64,000 bases of DNA from UBA2705 sp963977125 (GCA_963977125.1 CAXBNJ010000005.1:124001-188000); one strand, 5' to 3'. Positions 19,692 through 28,150 are shown, numbered from the stretch's first letter. The notes: generated by a model not told the origin, from the sequence alone. Made by a program: numbers and translations.

Positions 19692-20141
19692 ATGAAAAAT
19701 GCTTTCTTCTCAGTTTTGATTGCTCTTTTGGTGTTACCTGCATTTACGCCGTGGATGCCGCATGGGATGGTGCATGCCTTGCACAATCATCAAGAAAGCC
19801 ACCATCAAAGTCGTCAGCAAGCCGATCAAGGCCATGGTCATGACCACGCGGCTCACGACCATGAAACCCAAACGCAGGCAAGTGACCATCATCCTATAAA
19901 TCTGGATGTTGTGACCTATTTCAGCGAGTATTTGCATGTGGATCTGCAAAGCCCTGATCAAGTCGTATTGAAAGCCCCAACGCCAGATTTACACGACATT
20001 GTTTTTATTTTGCCAGCGGATATTAAGCCGCAACACCGCTATGAACAGGCTTCTGCGCAAAGTCGTGCGCCACCCGATTGGCGATGGCATAGGCCGGACA
20101 ATACCCCCCTTTATCTCTCAACGCAGCGTCTTCGGATTTAG
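19692..20141 (+). CDS. Exported His-rich protein, probable metal binder
   Basis: A 149-residue protein with a signal peptide (about 1-24, hydrophobic FFSVLIALLVLPAF). The next 50 residues are packed with His, Asp, Gln and Glu (NHQESHHQ, GHGHDHAAHDHE, ASDHHP), a composition typical of periplasmic nickel, cobalt or zinc buffering segments. The C-terminal 75 residues have a normal composition (LDVVTYFSEYLHVDLQ) and could form a small beta domain. It opens the plus-strand metal cluster, 111 bp before the HupE-type permease. The metal is not identifiable; Ni/Co is suggested by the neighbours. Confidence 0.8.
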   Translation: MKNAFFSVLIALLVLPAFTPWMPHGMVHALHNHQESHHQSRQQADQGHGHDHAAHDHETQTQASDHHPINLDVVTYFSEYLHVDLQSPDQVVLKAPTPDLHDIVFILPADIKPQHRYEQASAQSRAPPDWRWHRPDNTPLYLSTQRLRI

Positions 20142-20185
20142 AAAATAATTCGTAAGGCGTATTTTTGTGTCTGCTTTGCGGCGGA

Positions 20186-20209
20186 CGCATGTAATCCATG
20201 CGCCTTTTT
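20186..20209 (+). terminator. Weak hairpin with T-tract between His-rich and HupE genes
   Basis: CGCATG (20186-20191) pairs with CATGCG (20197-20202) over a 5-nt loop and is followed by CC and five T. It may attenuate transcription into the permease gene. Confidence 0.45.
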
Positions 20210-20252
20210 CTAATTTTCTAAACAACAACTCTATAAAATGGAGACAATTTTA

Positions 20253-20978
20253 ATGATGAACTATTTTCAATCTATGACGGGCAAAGACCGCCTGTTTGCC
20301 TTTATGGGGCTGGCCATGATGCTGGTTGCCCTGTTTGGCATGATCCCCGATGCGTGGGCGCATGGCGTCACGCAAGGCGATAAAGGCTATATTCAGGAAA
20401 CCGTGGGTGTTCACCCGATCCCCTTTATCTATCTTGGGGCTAAACACATGATGACGGGCTATGACCATTTGCTGTTCTTGCTCGGCGTGATCTTCTTCCT
20501 CTACCGCATGAAAGACGTAACAATTTATGTGACCCTCTTTGCGGTTGGCCACATTGTAACATTGCTTTCCGGCGTGTTAATGGAGATCAGCATTAGCTCG
20601 TATATTATTGATGCCATCATCGGTTTCTCGGTGGTTTACAAGGCATTGGATAACATGGGTGCGTATCAACGCTGGTTTGGTTTTCAACCCAACACAAAAG
20701 CAGCAACGCTTATATTTGGCTTGCTTCACGGCTTTGGTTTGGCGACTAAAATTCTGGACTACGAACTATCGCCCGATGGCCTTCTTGCCAATTTGATTTT
20801 CTTCAATATTGGTGTGGAATTGGGGCAGATTTTGGCTCTGGCAGTTATCCTGATCGCCATTACCTATTGGCGAAAATCCGGCAGCTTTCTGCACCATGCT
20901 TATAAAGCCAATGCCGTCATGATGATGCTGGGCTTCTTGCTCATGTTTTATCAAATCACTGGCTACATCGTTCAATAA
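20253..20978 (+). CDS. HupE/UreJ-family metal permease
   Basis: A 241-residue membrane protein. A GGAGAC site at 20240-20245 is 7 nt before ATG 20253, so the frame start at 20238 is rejected. The signal peptide ends at AWA, leaving a mature N-terminus HGV. The family motif FIYLGAKHMMTGYDHLLFLL (metal-binding His and Asp) is intact, and FGLLHGFGLATK is the second signature. About six or seven membrane helices follow. HupE/UreJ proteins are nickel or cobalt permeases. The protein sits between a His-rich exported protein and a membrane-anchored protein in a metal cluster. Confidence 0.9.
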   Translation: MMNYFQSMTGKDRLFAFMGLAMMLVALFGMIPDAWAHGVTQGDKGYIQETVGVHPIPFIYLGAKHMMTGYDHLLFLLGVIFFLYRMKDVTIYVTLFAVGHIVTLLSGVLMEISISSYIIDAIIGFSVVYKALDNMGAYQRWFGFQPNTKAATLIFGLLHGFGLATKILDYELSPDGLLANLIFFNIGVELGQILALAVILIAITYWRKSGSFLHHAYKANAVMMMLGFLLMFYQITGYIVQ

Positions 20979-21009
20979 TTCAAACTGACAAACTTAAAAG
21001 GAAAATAGA

Positions 21010-21630
21010 ATGTTTAATTCAAACATACCATCTGACAGAGAAGTGCCCTCAACAGGGAAGCTCATTAAATCAACTATTTTGGCCGCAATCACCGCTGGTG
21101 TTTTGCTGGTGACAGTTGTTATGCCAGCCGAATACGGCATTGATCCTACAGGCGTGGGCAATGCGATTGGCTTGAAACGCATGGGTGAGATTAAAACCTC
21201 ACTGGCCGAAGAAGCCGCGCAAGATGCCGCCAAGGATGCCCAAGCCGCAGTTGTGGTAGAAGCTGAGCCAGAGCCAAAACCAGAGCCGCAAGTCGTAACG
21301 GAAGCCGCACCGACACAAAGCCATGAAATGAGTGTAACGCTGGCTCCAGATGAAGGTACAGAGATCAAGGTGGCCATGTTAAAAGGCGCAAAGGTTGATT
21401 ACGTCTGGGAAACCAACGGCGGCAAAGCAAACTTTGATGTCCACGCTGACTCCAAAGAACTGGATATTGATTACCACAATTACAGCAAAGGTTCTGACGT
21501 AAAAAGCGAAGGCACTCTGGTTGCTGCATTTGATGGATCTCATGGCTGGTTCTGGCGTAATCGTACGAAAGAGCCTTTGACCATCACCCTCAAAACCAAC
21601 GGTGAATATTCATCAATCAAACGTTACTAA
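21010..21630 (+). CDS. Membrane-anchored periplasmic protein, metal-cluster associated
   Basis: A 206-residue protein with a good AAGGAAAA site. One membrane helix (about 19-40, STILAAITAGVLLVTVVM) anchors it. An Ala/Glu-rich helix and a Pro/Glu linker (EAEPEPKPEPQ) then lead to a C-terminal beta domain of about 100 residues (KVDYVWETNGGKANFDVH, DGSHGWFWRNRTKEPLTI). Proteins of this layout are found beside HupE-type permeases and are annotated only as transmembrane anchor proteins. The domain probably lies in the periplasm; the WFWRN region resembles ligand-presenting sandwich folds, but the function is unknown. Confidence 0.8.
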   Translation: MFNSNIPSDREVPSTGKLIKSTILAAITAGVLLVTVVMPAEYGIDPTGVGNAIGLKRMGEIKTSLAEEAAQDAAKDAQAAVVVEAEPEPKPEPQVVTEAAPTQSHEMSVTLAPDEGTEIKVAMLKGAKVDYVWETNGGKANFDVHADSKELDIDYHNYSKGSDVKSEGTLVAAFDGSHGWFWRNRTKEPLTITLKTNGEYSSIKRY

Positions 21631-21657
21631 AATCTAAAACACGAAAGGACTAAAACA

Positions 21658-21780
21658 ATGAAAAAACTGAAAGACCCAAAAATTCTAGTAGGAATTGGCG
21701 TTATTGTTATCGCTGTAATTATCTTTGCGGTGGTAATATCAGGAAGTGACCCCACTGGCGGTCACGGTCATACCCATTAA
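21658..21780 (+). CDS. 40-residue membrane peptide with His-rich tail
   Basis: A complete small gene with an AAAGGA site 10 nt before the ATG. The peptide has a basic N-terminus (KKLKDPK), one strong membrane helix (ILVGIGVIVIAVIIFAVVIS) and a short exported tail ending GGHGHTH. It fills the gap between the anchor protein (27 bp) and the MFS gene (11 bp), on the same strand, so it belongs to the operon. The His tail echoes those of the flanking proteins and points to metal handling or assembly with the exporter. Not a known family to me. Confidence 0.8.
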   Translation: MKKLKDPKILVGIGVIVIAVIIFAVVISGSDPTGGHGHTH

Positions 21781-21791
21781 GAGAAACTAAA

Positions 21792-23114
21792 ATGCTAGAG
21801 CCACTTAAAAATGCAACCTATCGTCATTTATTTGCCGCGCAAGTTATTGCGTTACTGGGGACGGGTTTAACAACAGTGGCTCTGGCATTGCTTGCTTATG
21901 ATCTGGCGGGCGATAAGGCCGGAACGGTCCTCGGCACAGCCCTTGCCCTTAAAATGGTGGCCTATGTCACCATTGCTCCGATTGTTGGGGGGCTGGCGGC
22001 TTCTCTGCCACGCAAACGGCTTTTGGTTACGCTTGATATTGCCCGCGCTGGATTTGTACTGTGTCTGCCATTCGTCAGTGAAATCTGGCAGATTTATCTC
22101 ATTATCTTCCTGATGCAATCCTGCTCGGCTGGCTTTACACCTATGTTTCAAGCCACCATTCCCGATATTATTCCAGATGAAAAAACATATACCAAGGCGC
22201 TCTCATTATCACGGCTGGCCTATGATCTTGAATCTCTGATTAGTCCGGCTTTGGCTGCAGCGGCGTTGCTTGTAATGAGTTTCAGCTTTCTTTTTGCCTT
22301 TAATTCAGTAGCGTTTCTGATTTCTGCTCTGCTTGTTATCACGGCGGTTCTCCCAAAAAGAAAAGAAGCGAAAGAAGTTAAAGTCGTATCAGTTTGGGAG
22401 AAGATCAGTTTTGGCACACGCGCTTATCTCGCCACGCCGCGCCTGAGAGGCTTACTTGCCCTTTCCCTTGCGGTTGCCTCGGCAGGGGCAATGGTGATCG
22501 TTAATACCGTTGTTATCGTACGAGGTGGCTTTGGGTTGGGTGAACAAGATGTGGCTTTGGCTTTCGCGGCCTATGGCGGCGGTTCTATGCTGGCGGCTTT
22601 CACGCTTCCAAAGTTGCTTGAACATATGCCAGATCGCCCCGTTATGCTCGGCGGTGCTATTATTTTGGCCATTGGGTTATTAGCTGGTTCTACCGTTTCA
22701 TCATTCTTCTGGCTTCTGCCTGTCTGGTTTTTGCTGGGCAGTGCGGCATCCCTTATCAATACACCCACAGGGCGCTTGTTACGCCGTTCTTCTGGCGAAA
22801 AAGATCGTCCTGCATATTTCGCGGCGCAGTTCTCTCTTTCCCATGCTTGTTGGCTGATTACGTACCCGCTTGTCGGCTTTCTCGGAGCATCCATGGGGAT
22901 AACGGGAACTTTTTATGTTCTTGTCGGAATTGTCATGCTGGGTTTTGTTCTTGCTCTTCTTTTATGGCCTGCCGAGGATCAAGCCGCTCTCACCCATACG
23001 CATAAAGATCTTGATCCCAATGATCCGCATCTAGCAGATGCAAAAGCCGTAGAGGGTGGATATCAGCATAAGCATGATTATGTGATTGACCATCACCATA
23101 AATTTTGGCCGTGA
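21792..23114 (+). CDS. MFS exporter with His-rich C-terminus, NreB-like
   Basis: A 440-residue major facilitator protein with about 12 membrane helices; LEPLKNATYRHLFAAQVIA at the start and RKRLLVTLDIARAGF after helix 2/3 are typical of the ENTS/NreB branch. The last 45 residues form a soluble tail with THTHKD, GYQHKHD and DHHHKFWP. NreB-type nickel exporters carry the same kind of His-rich tail, so Ni/Co efflux is the likely role. It is the last gene of the metal cluster. Its TGA stop at 23112-23114 directly abuts the stop of the prophage recombinase, so the original C-terminus could have been altered by integration. Confidence 0.85.
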   Translation: MLEPLKNATYRHLFAAQVIALLGTGLTTVALALLAYDLAGDKAGTVLGTALALKMVAYVTIAPIVGGLAASLPRKRLLVTLDIARAGFVLCLPFVSEIWQIYLIIFLMQSCSAGFTPMFQATIPDIIPDEKTYTKALSLSRLAYDLESLISPALAAAALLVMSFSFLFAFNSVAFLISALLVITAVLPKRKEAKEVKVVSVWEKISFGTRAYLATPRLRGLLALSLAVASAGAMVIVNTVVIVRGGFGLGEQDVALAFAAYGGGSMLAAFTLPKLLEHMPDRPVMLGGAIILAIGLLAGSTVSSFFWLLPVWFLLGSAASLINTPTGRLLRRSSGEKDRPAYFAAQFSLSHACWLITYPLVGFLGASMGITGTFYVLVGIVMLGFVLALLLWPAEDQAALTHTHKDLDPNDPHLADAKAVEGGYQHKHDYVIDHHHKFWP

Positions 23115-24854
23115 TCAAAACCCAAAATGTACCCGTTGGGCGTTCCAGCAATTGGGGAATGGGCGCATAAGCTCGGCGAGAGTCATGGCCAGAGGCTGGC
23201 GGCCATTTAGGATGGCCTCAATGATGTCAGGTGCCAGTTGGGTCATGCGGAGGGCTTTGGCAACGTAGCCGTGATCGAGCATCTCGCGCTGGGCCAGTTC
23301 TTTGATAGTGAGATCTGGCTCTTTGTCCATCATATCTGAAAATCTATGGCCGCGCACAATGGCCTGCATCATATTGGTTTGGTATTTCGGCTTTCTGTAA
23401 GAGCTAAGATCTCTGCCGTCCGGTGCGGTGATGTATTTGCGTCCGCTACGCCTTCTTAATTTGATTGGGATTTCTATGGTGATGGGGCTGTCTTTCGTGG
23501 GCTGGGGTTTGGTCGTTTTGGCATCCGGCATAATCTCATGGAGCAAGCCGACCATGCCCACGGGGCGCAGCTCGATGCTGACACTCCGCGTGGTTACGAC
23601 AACGCGCTGGATCAGGAGTTTGACCAGCCGCTCTTGCTCCACCGGAAACAACTCATCCCAGAGCTGTTCAAAATTCTCAAGCGCGCGGATGATTTTTTCT
23701 TCGCTTTTGGGGTCGCTGATCTCCTCCCACTGTGGATCGGCGAGGACTTGTTTTGTCCATTCCGGTCGGGAGAGCAATCTGCGCATCTGATCAACAATCA
23801 CATTTTCTAGCAAAGTTGCTGATACGGTTTTCAAAGCACTGTCGGCATAGCTTTTCTTAATGGCTTTTGTGCTGACATAGTATCTGTAACGCTTGGTTTT
23901 CTTTTTGACGGCGGCGCATGTCAGGGCATAGCCATCCTCGTCAAAGACAAGCCCGCGCAAGAGATAATTGGCAGTTTTGCAGCGGAGCGATGAAGAATTT
24001 GGTTTGCGGTTATTGCTGATGGAGCGGGCTTTTTCAAAGGTTTCTTTCGAGATGATGCCGTCATGCTCGCCTTCATAAACGGTACCTTTGTGAAGGATCT
24101 TTCCAGTGTAAACCTGATTGCACAGGATCTTGTAAATCGTACTTTTATTGATCGGGTTGCCTTTATGGTGTTTTCCGCTGCGTGATACCCAGCTTTTTGT
24201 GGTGTAACCTTTTTCGGCCAGCTCTTTCACCAGAACGGTGGTCGATCCCATCTCAATATACCTGTGGAATATGTACTGTATGATCTCGGCTTCTTGCGGA
24301 TTGATCTCCAGCTTGCGCTTGCGCACATCATAGCCCAGAGCGGGCACACCGCCCATCCACATGCCCTTGCGTTTAGATGCTGCGAATTTATCGCGGATCC
24401 GCTCAGCGGTCATTTCTCGCTCAAACTGGGCGAAGGACTGCAGGATATTAAGTGTCAGCCGCCCCATGGACGTGTCAGTGTTAAAATGCTGGGTGACGGA
24501 GACGAAGGAGACCTTTTGTTTGTCAAACAACTCCATCAGCTTCATAAAATCAGCCATAGAGCGAGAGAGCCTGTCAATCTTATAAACCACCACCACATCA
24601 ATCAGACCATCTTCCAGATCTTGGATCAGTCTTCTGACCGCAGGCCGCTCCATTGAGCCACCGGAAAAACCGCCGTCATCATAGCGGTTGGGCAAGAGAA
24701 CCCAGCCTTCGTGAGCCTGTGCGCGGATGTGGTGTTCGGCGGCTTCGCGCTGGGCATCAAGGGAGTTGAACTCCTGATCCAGCCCTTCTTCGGTGGATTT
24801 GCGTGTGTAAATGGCGCAGCGCTTTTTTATAACGTCCTGGTTTCTCATGATCAT
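23115..24854 (-). CDS. Large serine recombinase (phage integrase)
   Basis: A 579-residue site-specific recombinase. The N-terminal catalytic domain has the nucleophile in AIYTRKSTEEG (Ser20), then YDDGGFSGGSMERPA and VYKIDRLSRS, followed by the long helix with FAQFEREMTAERIRDKF. A recombinase domain (about 155-290) and a Cys-poor zinc-ribbon-like region (TANYLLRGLVF, ALTCAAVKKK) follow. The C-terminal HTH-like segment (TIKELAQREMLDHGYVAKAL) is seen in alphaproteobacterial relatives. Its ATG overlaps the DUF2924 stop by 4 nt (ATGA). It is the last gene before the left prophage edge, as expected for an integrase next to its att site. Confidence 0.95.
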   Translation of the reverse strand: MIMRNQDVIKKRCAIYTRKSTEEGLDQEFNSLDAQREAAEHHIRAQAHEGWVLLPNRYDDGGFSGGSMERPAVRRLIQDLEDGLIDVVVVYKIDRLSRSMADFMKLMELFDKQKVSFVSVTQHFNTDTSMGRLTLNILQSFAQFEREMTAERIRDKFAASKRKGMWMGGVPALGYDVRKRKLEINPQEAEIIQYIFHRYIEMGSTTVLVKELAEKGYTTKSWVSRSGKHHKGNPINKSTIYKILCNQVYTGKILHKGTVYEGEHDGIISKETFEKARSISNNRKPNSSSLRCKTANYLLRGLVFDEDGYALTCAAVKKKTKRYRYYVSTKAIKKSYADSALKTVSATLLENVIVDQMRRLLSRPEWTKQVLADPQWEEISDPKSEEKIIRALENFEQLWDELFPVEQERLVKLLIQRVVVTTRSVSIELRPVGMVGLLHEIMPDAKTTKPQPTKDSPITIEIPIKLRRRSGRKYITAPDGRDLSSYRKPKYQTNMMQAIVRGHRFSDMMDKEPDLTIKELAQREMLDHGYVAKALRMTQLAPDIIEAILNGRQPLAMTLAELMRPFPNCWNAQRVHFGF

Positions 24855-25270
24855 CTTTTCAATCCAAAGAAAACAGGGCCAGACCAGTTTGTTCCGGTAA
24901 TGACGCGGGCGATTTTAGACAAGTTCGTGTATTTCATGCCCTGATACTCAAAGCCGTCATTGAGCACCATGACGCGGTACTCCACCCCTTGATATTCCCG
25001 CGAGAGAACAGTGCCGGGCGGCGGCATATCGCGATTGCGTTTCATGATGCCTGCAGTAATATCGCTTTTCATCCGCCGGATTTTTTCTTTTGTTTCTTGA
25101 GATAGGCCGCCAAAGGCAAGCTCCTGAATGCGGTAGGCGATTTTGCGCTCAAGATTAGAGCGGTTGAATTTAGGCGGTTCGGTATCGAAGTATTGCGGCC
25201 ATATGTCCTGCAATTCTGCCATGGTCATATTTTGGATTTCACTCAGTTGCTTCAAAGCCGTTTTTGTCAT
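24851..25270 (-). CDS. DUF2924 family protein
   Basis: A 139-residue protein; the start at 25270 (MTKTALKQL) follows AAGGAAAG, so the longer frame is rejected. It shows the DUF2924 layout: an N-terminal Leu-rich helix pair (MAELQDIWPQYFDTEPPKF), NRSNLERKIAYRIQELAFGG, then LSREYQGVEYRVMVLNDGFE and KYTNLSKIARVITGTNWSGP. The last part resembles the DNA-contacting repeat of recombinase-associated small proteins. DUF2924 genes nearly always sit just upstream of this type of serine recombinase; a directionality or accessory role is plausible but unproven. Confidence 0.88.
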   Translation of the reverse strand: MTKTALKQLSEIQNMTMAELQDIWPQYFDTEPPKFNRSNLERKIAYRIQELAFGGLSQETKEKIRRMKSDITAGIMKRNRDMPPPGTVLSREYQGVEYRVMVLNDGFEYQGMKYTNLSKIARVITGTNWSGPVFFGLKR

Positions 25271-25463
25271 GCTCTTTCCTTTTCTTTTGTTTGTTACATG
25301 CATGCTTCGGTTCGCAGTGAAGTCCAGTAAAACTCTCTCCGGATGAGCTTATTTCTTCGCGTTTTTGAACGCGCACGATAGCTCTTGCCAGAATGCTGGC
25401 AATTTCATCGAGGCGTTCTGCCGTGGTCATTAAATGGGGACGTGTTTGGTTTTGATTGATCAT
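25239..25463 (-). CDS. Small protein of the recombinase operon
   Basis: A 74-residue basic protein, MINQNQTR at the start, with a helix TTAERLDEIASILARAIVRV and a Lys-rich end. The frame is open upstream to an ATG at 25493 (84 residues). The start at 25463 is preferred because it lies 50 nt from the upstream 51-bp element, the same distance as the start of the rightward operon from its copy. It overlaps the DUF2924 start by 32 nt. Similar short proteins precede DUF2924 in related elements. Function unknown. Confidence 0.65.
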   Translation of the reverse strand: MINQNQTRPHLMTTAERLDEIASILARAIVRVQKREEISSSGESFTGLHCEPKHACNKQKKRKEHDKNGFEATE

Positions 25464-25513
25464 TGAGCATTTGTCCTGTGAGGTCATGCTCAATAGTCTG
25501 TGATAAATGCGCT

Positions 25514-25564
25514 GGTGAGCGCGTGGTGCCCGGTTAGTGCTTAGGTGGTGACGGGTTGGTGATG
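25514..25564 (-). promoter_or_regulatory. 51-bp regulatory element, copy A (integration operon)
   Basis: Read on the minus strand, this matches 28191-28241 at 42 of 51 positions; the inner 28 bases match at 25 of 28 (AGCACTAACCG at one end, GCGCTCACC at the other). Both copies point toward the ATG of their operon at 50-51 nt, which fits a shared operator or promoter. The upstream half overlaps the last codons of the 253-residue gene. Confidence 0.7.
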
Positions 25565-26302
25565 ACCAACCGATTCAAGAAAGCTATCGTTCAGCCGGTA
25601 CATGCCCCGTCCATCGGAAATAATCAGATGCCGCCAGAGCGGATTGCGCTTGAAGATATTGGAGAGCGTGAAGCTCTGCGATCCGGCTTTGGCCAGAAGC
25701 TGTTTGCCGTTTTGCCAAGGCGCCCCGTTGATGGCGCCTTCGTAAAGCTGGCGGATAACATCGGCCTGCATGTCGCCAAAGCTGTGCTTCTGGCCGTTGA
25801 AGACAATCTTTCTGAAGGTCGGATCATAATCTGTAATTTTAAACACGGGCTGCGTTTTTCCAACGCGGCCTATTATTTTGACATTACAAACGCATGTCTC
25901 CTTTATGTGATGTTGTTCTTCAAAGCACTTGCGCTCTTCATTTAAAATCACAAGATCGCTAAGTGTAAATCGCAGGCTTTCAGACGTGTCGGGAAGTGCC
26001 AATTTTGAATTCTGCTGCGCGCATAAAAACTCCCGCAAATACACAGTGCCGGATCTGAAAACCTTACGGCAGTGATGCGGGTAAAGCGGTGTGTATCCTT
26101 CCCAGTGCCGAAGCTCTTTTGTCAGGATGATGCGCGCGCCATCGGTTTCTTCTTTGATTTCATAAAGGCTAATCATCGGCAGCCAGACATGAGCTTTCAA
26201 CTGACCATGCATCAGCCACTGTTTTAGGTCGGAAGGATCCGCATGCCATAATTTTTCAATGTCGTTTAGAGAATAAAATACCCGTTCTGGCAAGCCCTTC
26301 AT
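25541..26302 (-). CDS. Phage early hypothetical protein, DNA-binding-like
   Basis: A 253-residue protein. The start at 26302 (MKGLPERVFYSLNDIEKLW) is preceded by AAGGAG; the frame is open to 26377 but that extension has no site. The opening helix and YSLNDIEKLWHADPSDLKQWLMHGQ look like a helix-turn-helix of excisionase or MerR type. The C-terminal half (GDMQADVIRQLYEGAIN, GKQLLAKAGSQSFTLSNIF) resembles a winged helix. It begins opposite the S24 gene across a 139-bp divergent region holding a dyad operator. Proteins like it occur beside DUF2924-recombinase pairs. I do not know a proven function; an early regulator is the best guess. Confidence 0.65.
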   Translation of the reverse strand: MKGLPERVFYSLNDIEKLWHADPSDLKQWLMHGQLKAHVWLPMISLYEIKEETDGARIILTKELRHWEGYTPLYPHHCRKVFRSGTVYLREFLCAQQNSKLALPDTSESLRFTLSDLVILNEERKCFEEQHHIKETCVCNVKIIGRVGKTQPVFKITDYDPTFRKIVFNGQKHSFGDMQADVIRQLYEGAINGAPWQNGKQLLAKAGSQSFTLSNIFKRNPLWRHLIISDGRGMYRLNDSFLESVGHHQPVTT

Positions 26303-26378
26303 CTCCCAGCTCCTTTCCTTCCTATCGCAATTTTTTTTCGTGATATTGGCGCCAGAGAATCTGCAACTCAAAACCAAC

Positions 26379-26415
26379 TTGATTCTTGTACCACAATCAA
26401 ATAAATTGAGTCAAT
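26379..26415. promoter_or_regulatory. Dyad operators in the divergent early region
   Basis: Positions 26379-26400 form a dyad TTGATT-N3-GTAC-N3-AATCAA (16 of 22 positions symmetric). ATTGAGTCAAT at 26405-26415 is a perfect odd dyad. They lie 27-63 bp before the S24 start and 77 bp before the opposing gene, the usual place for repressor binding. Confidence 0.5.
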
Positions 26416-26441
26416 CTTAATACAACTACAAGGATAAAATC

Positions 26442-26975
26442 ATGGGTGATCACGGCGGAAAAAGAGACGGCGCAGGTCGCAAAGCAGGCTCCGGAAAATA
26501 CGGTGAGCCAACAAAAGCGCTGCGGGTTCCTGCGAGTCTTGTCAAAGATGTTAAAGATTTCATTCAGGTCAAAAAAGTGAAACGGCAACGCATACCATTG
26601 TACATGTCCGGAGTTCCGGCTGGATCCCCTTCGTTTTTGGAAGACCATGTCGAAGATTATATCGATCTCAACGAATTCTTCATCAAAGATATGGAACAAA
26701 CCTTTATGGTGATGGCCGAAGGCGATTCAATGGTAGATGCCAATATTAAATCCGGCGATATTCTCATCGTGGATCGGTCCATTGAACCGCTACATGGTCA
26801 CATTGTTATTGCAGGTATCGATGACAATCTGACGGTTAAACGATTGCAGATTAAAGGCAGTGAAATTTCCCTGAAGCCAGAAAACAAGAAATACGCCCCC
26901 ATCATTCTTAATGACAAAAACCGCCTGCATATCTGGGGCGTGGTGACGAATATTATCCATCGGGTGGTGAGTTAG
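26442..26975 (+). CDS. S24 family autopeptidase, UmuD/LexA-like
   Basis: A 177-residue protein with AAGGAT 7 nt before the ATG. The C-terminal half is a self-cleaving S24 peptidase: the scissile Ala60-Gly61 in VPAGSPS, the serine in EGDSMVDANIKSGDIL (Ser96) and the lysine in LTVKRLQI (Lys133). The N-terminus (GGKRDGAGRKAGSGKYGEP, then TKALRVPASLVKDVKDFI) is basic and short, without a clear helix-turn-helix, so it matches UmuD-type proteins as well as repressors. In a prophage it could respond to RecA filaments and control induction, or assist translesion synthesis. No umuC gene is present here. Its stop overlaps the converging ATPase gene by 4 nt. Confidence 0.85.
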   Translation: MGDHGGKRDGAGRKAGSGKYGEPTKALRVPASLVKDVKDFIQVKKVKRQRIPLYMSGVPAGSPSFLEDHVEDYIDLNEFFIKDMEQTFMVMAEGDSMVDANIKSGDILIVDRSIEPLHGHIVIAGIDDNLTVKRLQIKGSEISLKPENKKYAPIILNDKNRLHIWGVVTNIIHRVVS

Positions 26976-28150
26976 GCCGTTTGAATTTTATCCATCAGCT
27001 TTGGTAGCGAAATTACGGTCACATCATCGCCGACCGGGAATTCGTCATCACCGCCATAGACAACGTATTTTTTTGTGGCGCCAACATCATCACATGTCTG
27101 GCTGTAATGTTTGCCGAGTTTGGGGGCAACGCCATGTTTGATTTCTACGGCCCAGATTTCTGAGGATGGCATTTTAATAACCAGATCAATTTCAGCACCG
27201 GCGGATGTGCGGTAAAAATATGTCTCAGCGCGGCGCGGTAACACAGAGTGAATGTTCTCTACCACAAATCCTTCCCAGCTCTTCCCTAATACAGGGTTTG
27301 ACAACAGGGCATCATGGTTTCCAATACCCAGCAGGCGATGCTGAATGCCGCTATCCCGAATGTAATAACGTGGTGATTTTACCAGCCGCTTTTTGACGTT
27401 CGCATGCCAGGGTTCAATACGTCTGAGCAGTAATAGATCGGTGAGAATATCAATATAATTGCTGACGGTTTTACCATCAATTTCAAGATTGCCGCCCAGT
27501 TTTGAATAATTGATGGTCTCGCCTTGCAGGTGGGCAAGCATGGTCCATAGTCGGCGGAGCCTGTTTGCAGGGACGCGGAAGCCCATTTGCGGCACGTCAC
27601 GCTCCAGATAGGTGCGGATAAGATCCTCCAGCCAGTCCATGGCCGTATCATCATCTGCGGCCAGATAACTGTCCGGAAAGCCGCCACGCACCCATAATTT
27701 CTGCAAATCTTTTTTATCTTTGCCGATTTCCAGCACATTCAAACCGCCCATCTCAATGTAGCTGATCCGCCCGGCAAGGCTTTCTGATGATTGGCGCAGT
27801 AAATCCATCGAAGCGGATCCGAGCAAAAGAAACTGCCCAGTTTTACGGCCTTGCTCTCTGTTTTTATCAATCAGTCCGCGCAGGATCATGAATAGGTCTG
27901 GCGCGCGCTGGATTTCATCCAAGATGACCAGCTTATCGCTATGCGTGCTTAAAAAACTTGAAGGGTCACTCAGTTTAAGCAAATCTTCGGGCGATTCCAG
28001 ATCGAGATAGAGGGAATCTATGCCCTTTGCCACAGCCTTGGCCAGCGTGGTTTTGCCGACTTGGCGCGGCCCAAGCAAAGCCACAGCAGGAACCTGTGCA
28101 ATGTTTTTTTGAAGTTTATCTGTAATCCATCTCTCTAACATACCTTGCAT
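26972..28150 (-). CDS. AAA ATPase with DUF4143 nuclease-like C-terminus
   Basis: A 392-residue protein if started at ATG 28150; ATG 28141 and TTG 28177 are alternatives, none with a good ribosome binding site. The Walker A motif is LLGPRQVGKTTLAK, Walker B is LVILDEIQRAP and the sensor is LLLGSASMDLL. The C-terminal DUF4143 part has YFYRTSAGAEIDLVIK and WAVEIKHG, a PD-(D/E)xK-like arrangement. Proteins of this family are widespread, often encoded in accessory regions, and their role is not established; toxin-antitoxin and defence roles have been suggested. Here it lies between the S24 gene and the early replication operon. Confidence 0.88.
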   Translation of the reverse strand: MQGMLERWITDKLQKNIAQVPAVALLGPRQVGKTTLAKAVAKGIDSLYLDLESPEDLLKLSDPSSFLSTHSDKLVILDEIQRAPDLFMILRGLIDKNREQGRKTGQFLLLGSASMDLLRQSSESLAGRISYIEMGGLNVLEIGKDKKDLQKLWVRGGFPDSYLAADDDTAMDWLEDLIRTYLERDVPQMGFRVPANRLRRLWTMLAHLQGETINYSKLGGNLEIDGKTVSNYIDILTDLLLLRRIEPWHANVKKRLVKSPRYYIRDSGIQHRLLGIGNHDALLSNPVLGKSWEGFVVENIHSVLPRRAETYFYRTSAGAEIDLVIKMPSSEIWAVEIKHGVAPKLGKHYSQTCDDVGATKKYVVYGGDDEFPVGDDVTVISLPKLMDKIQTA

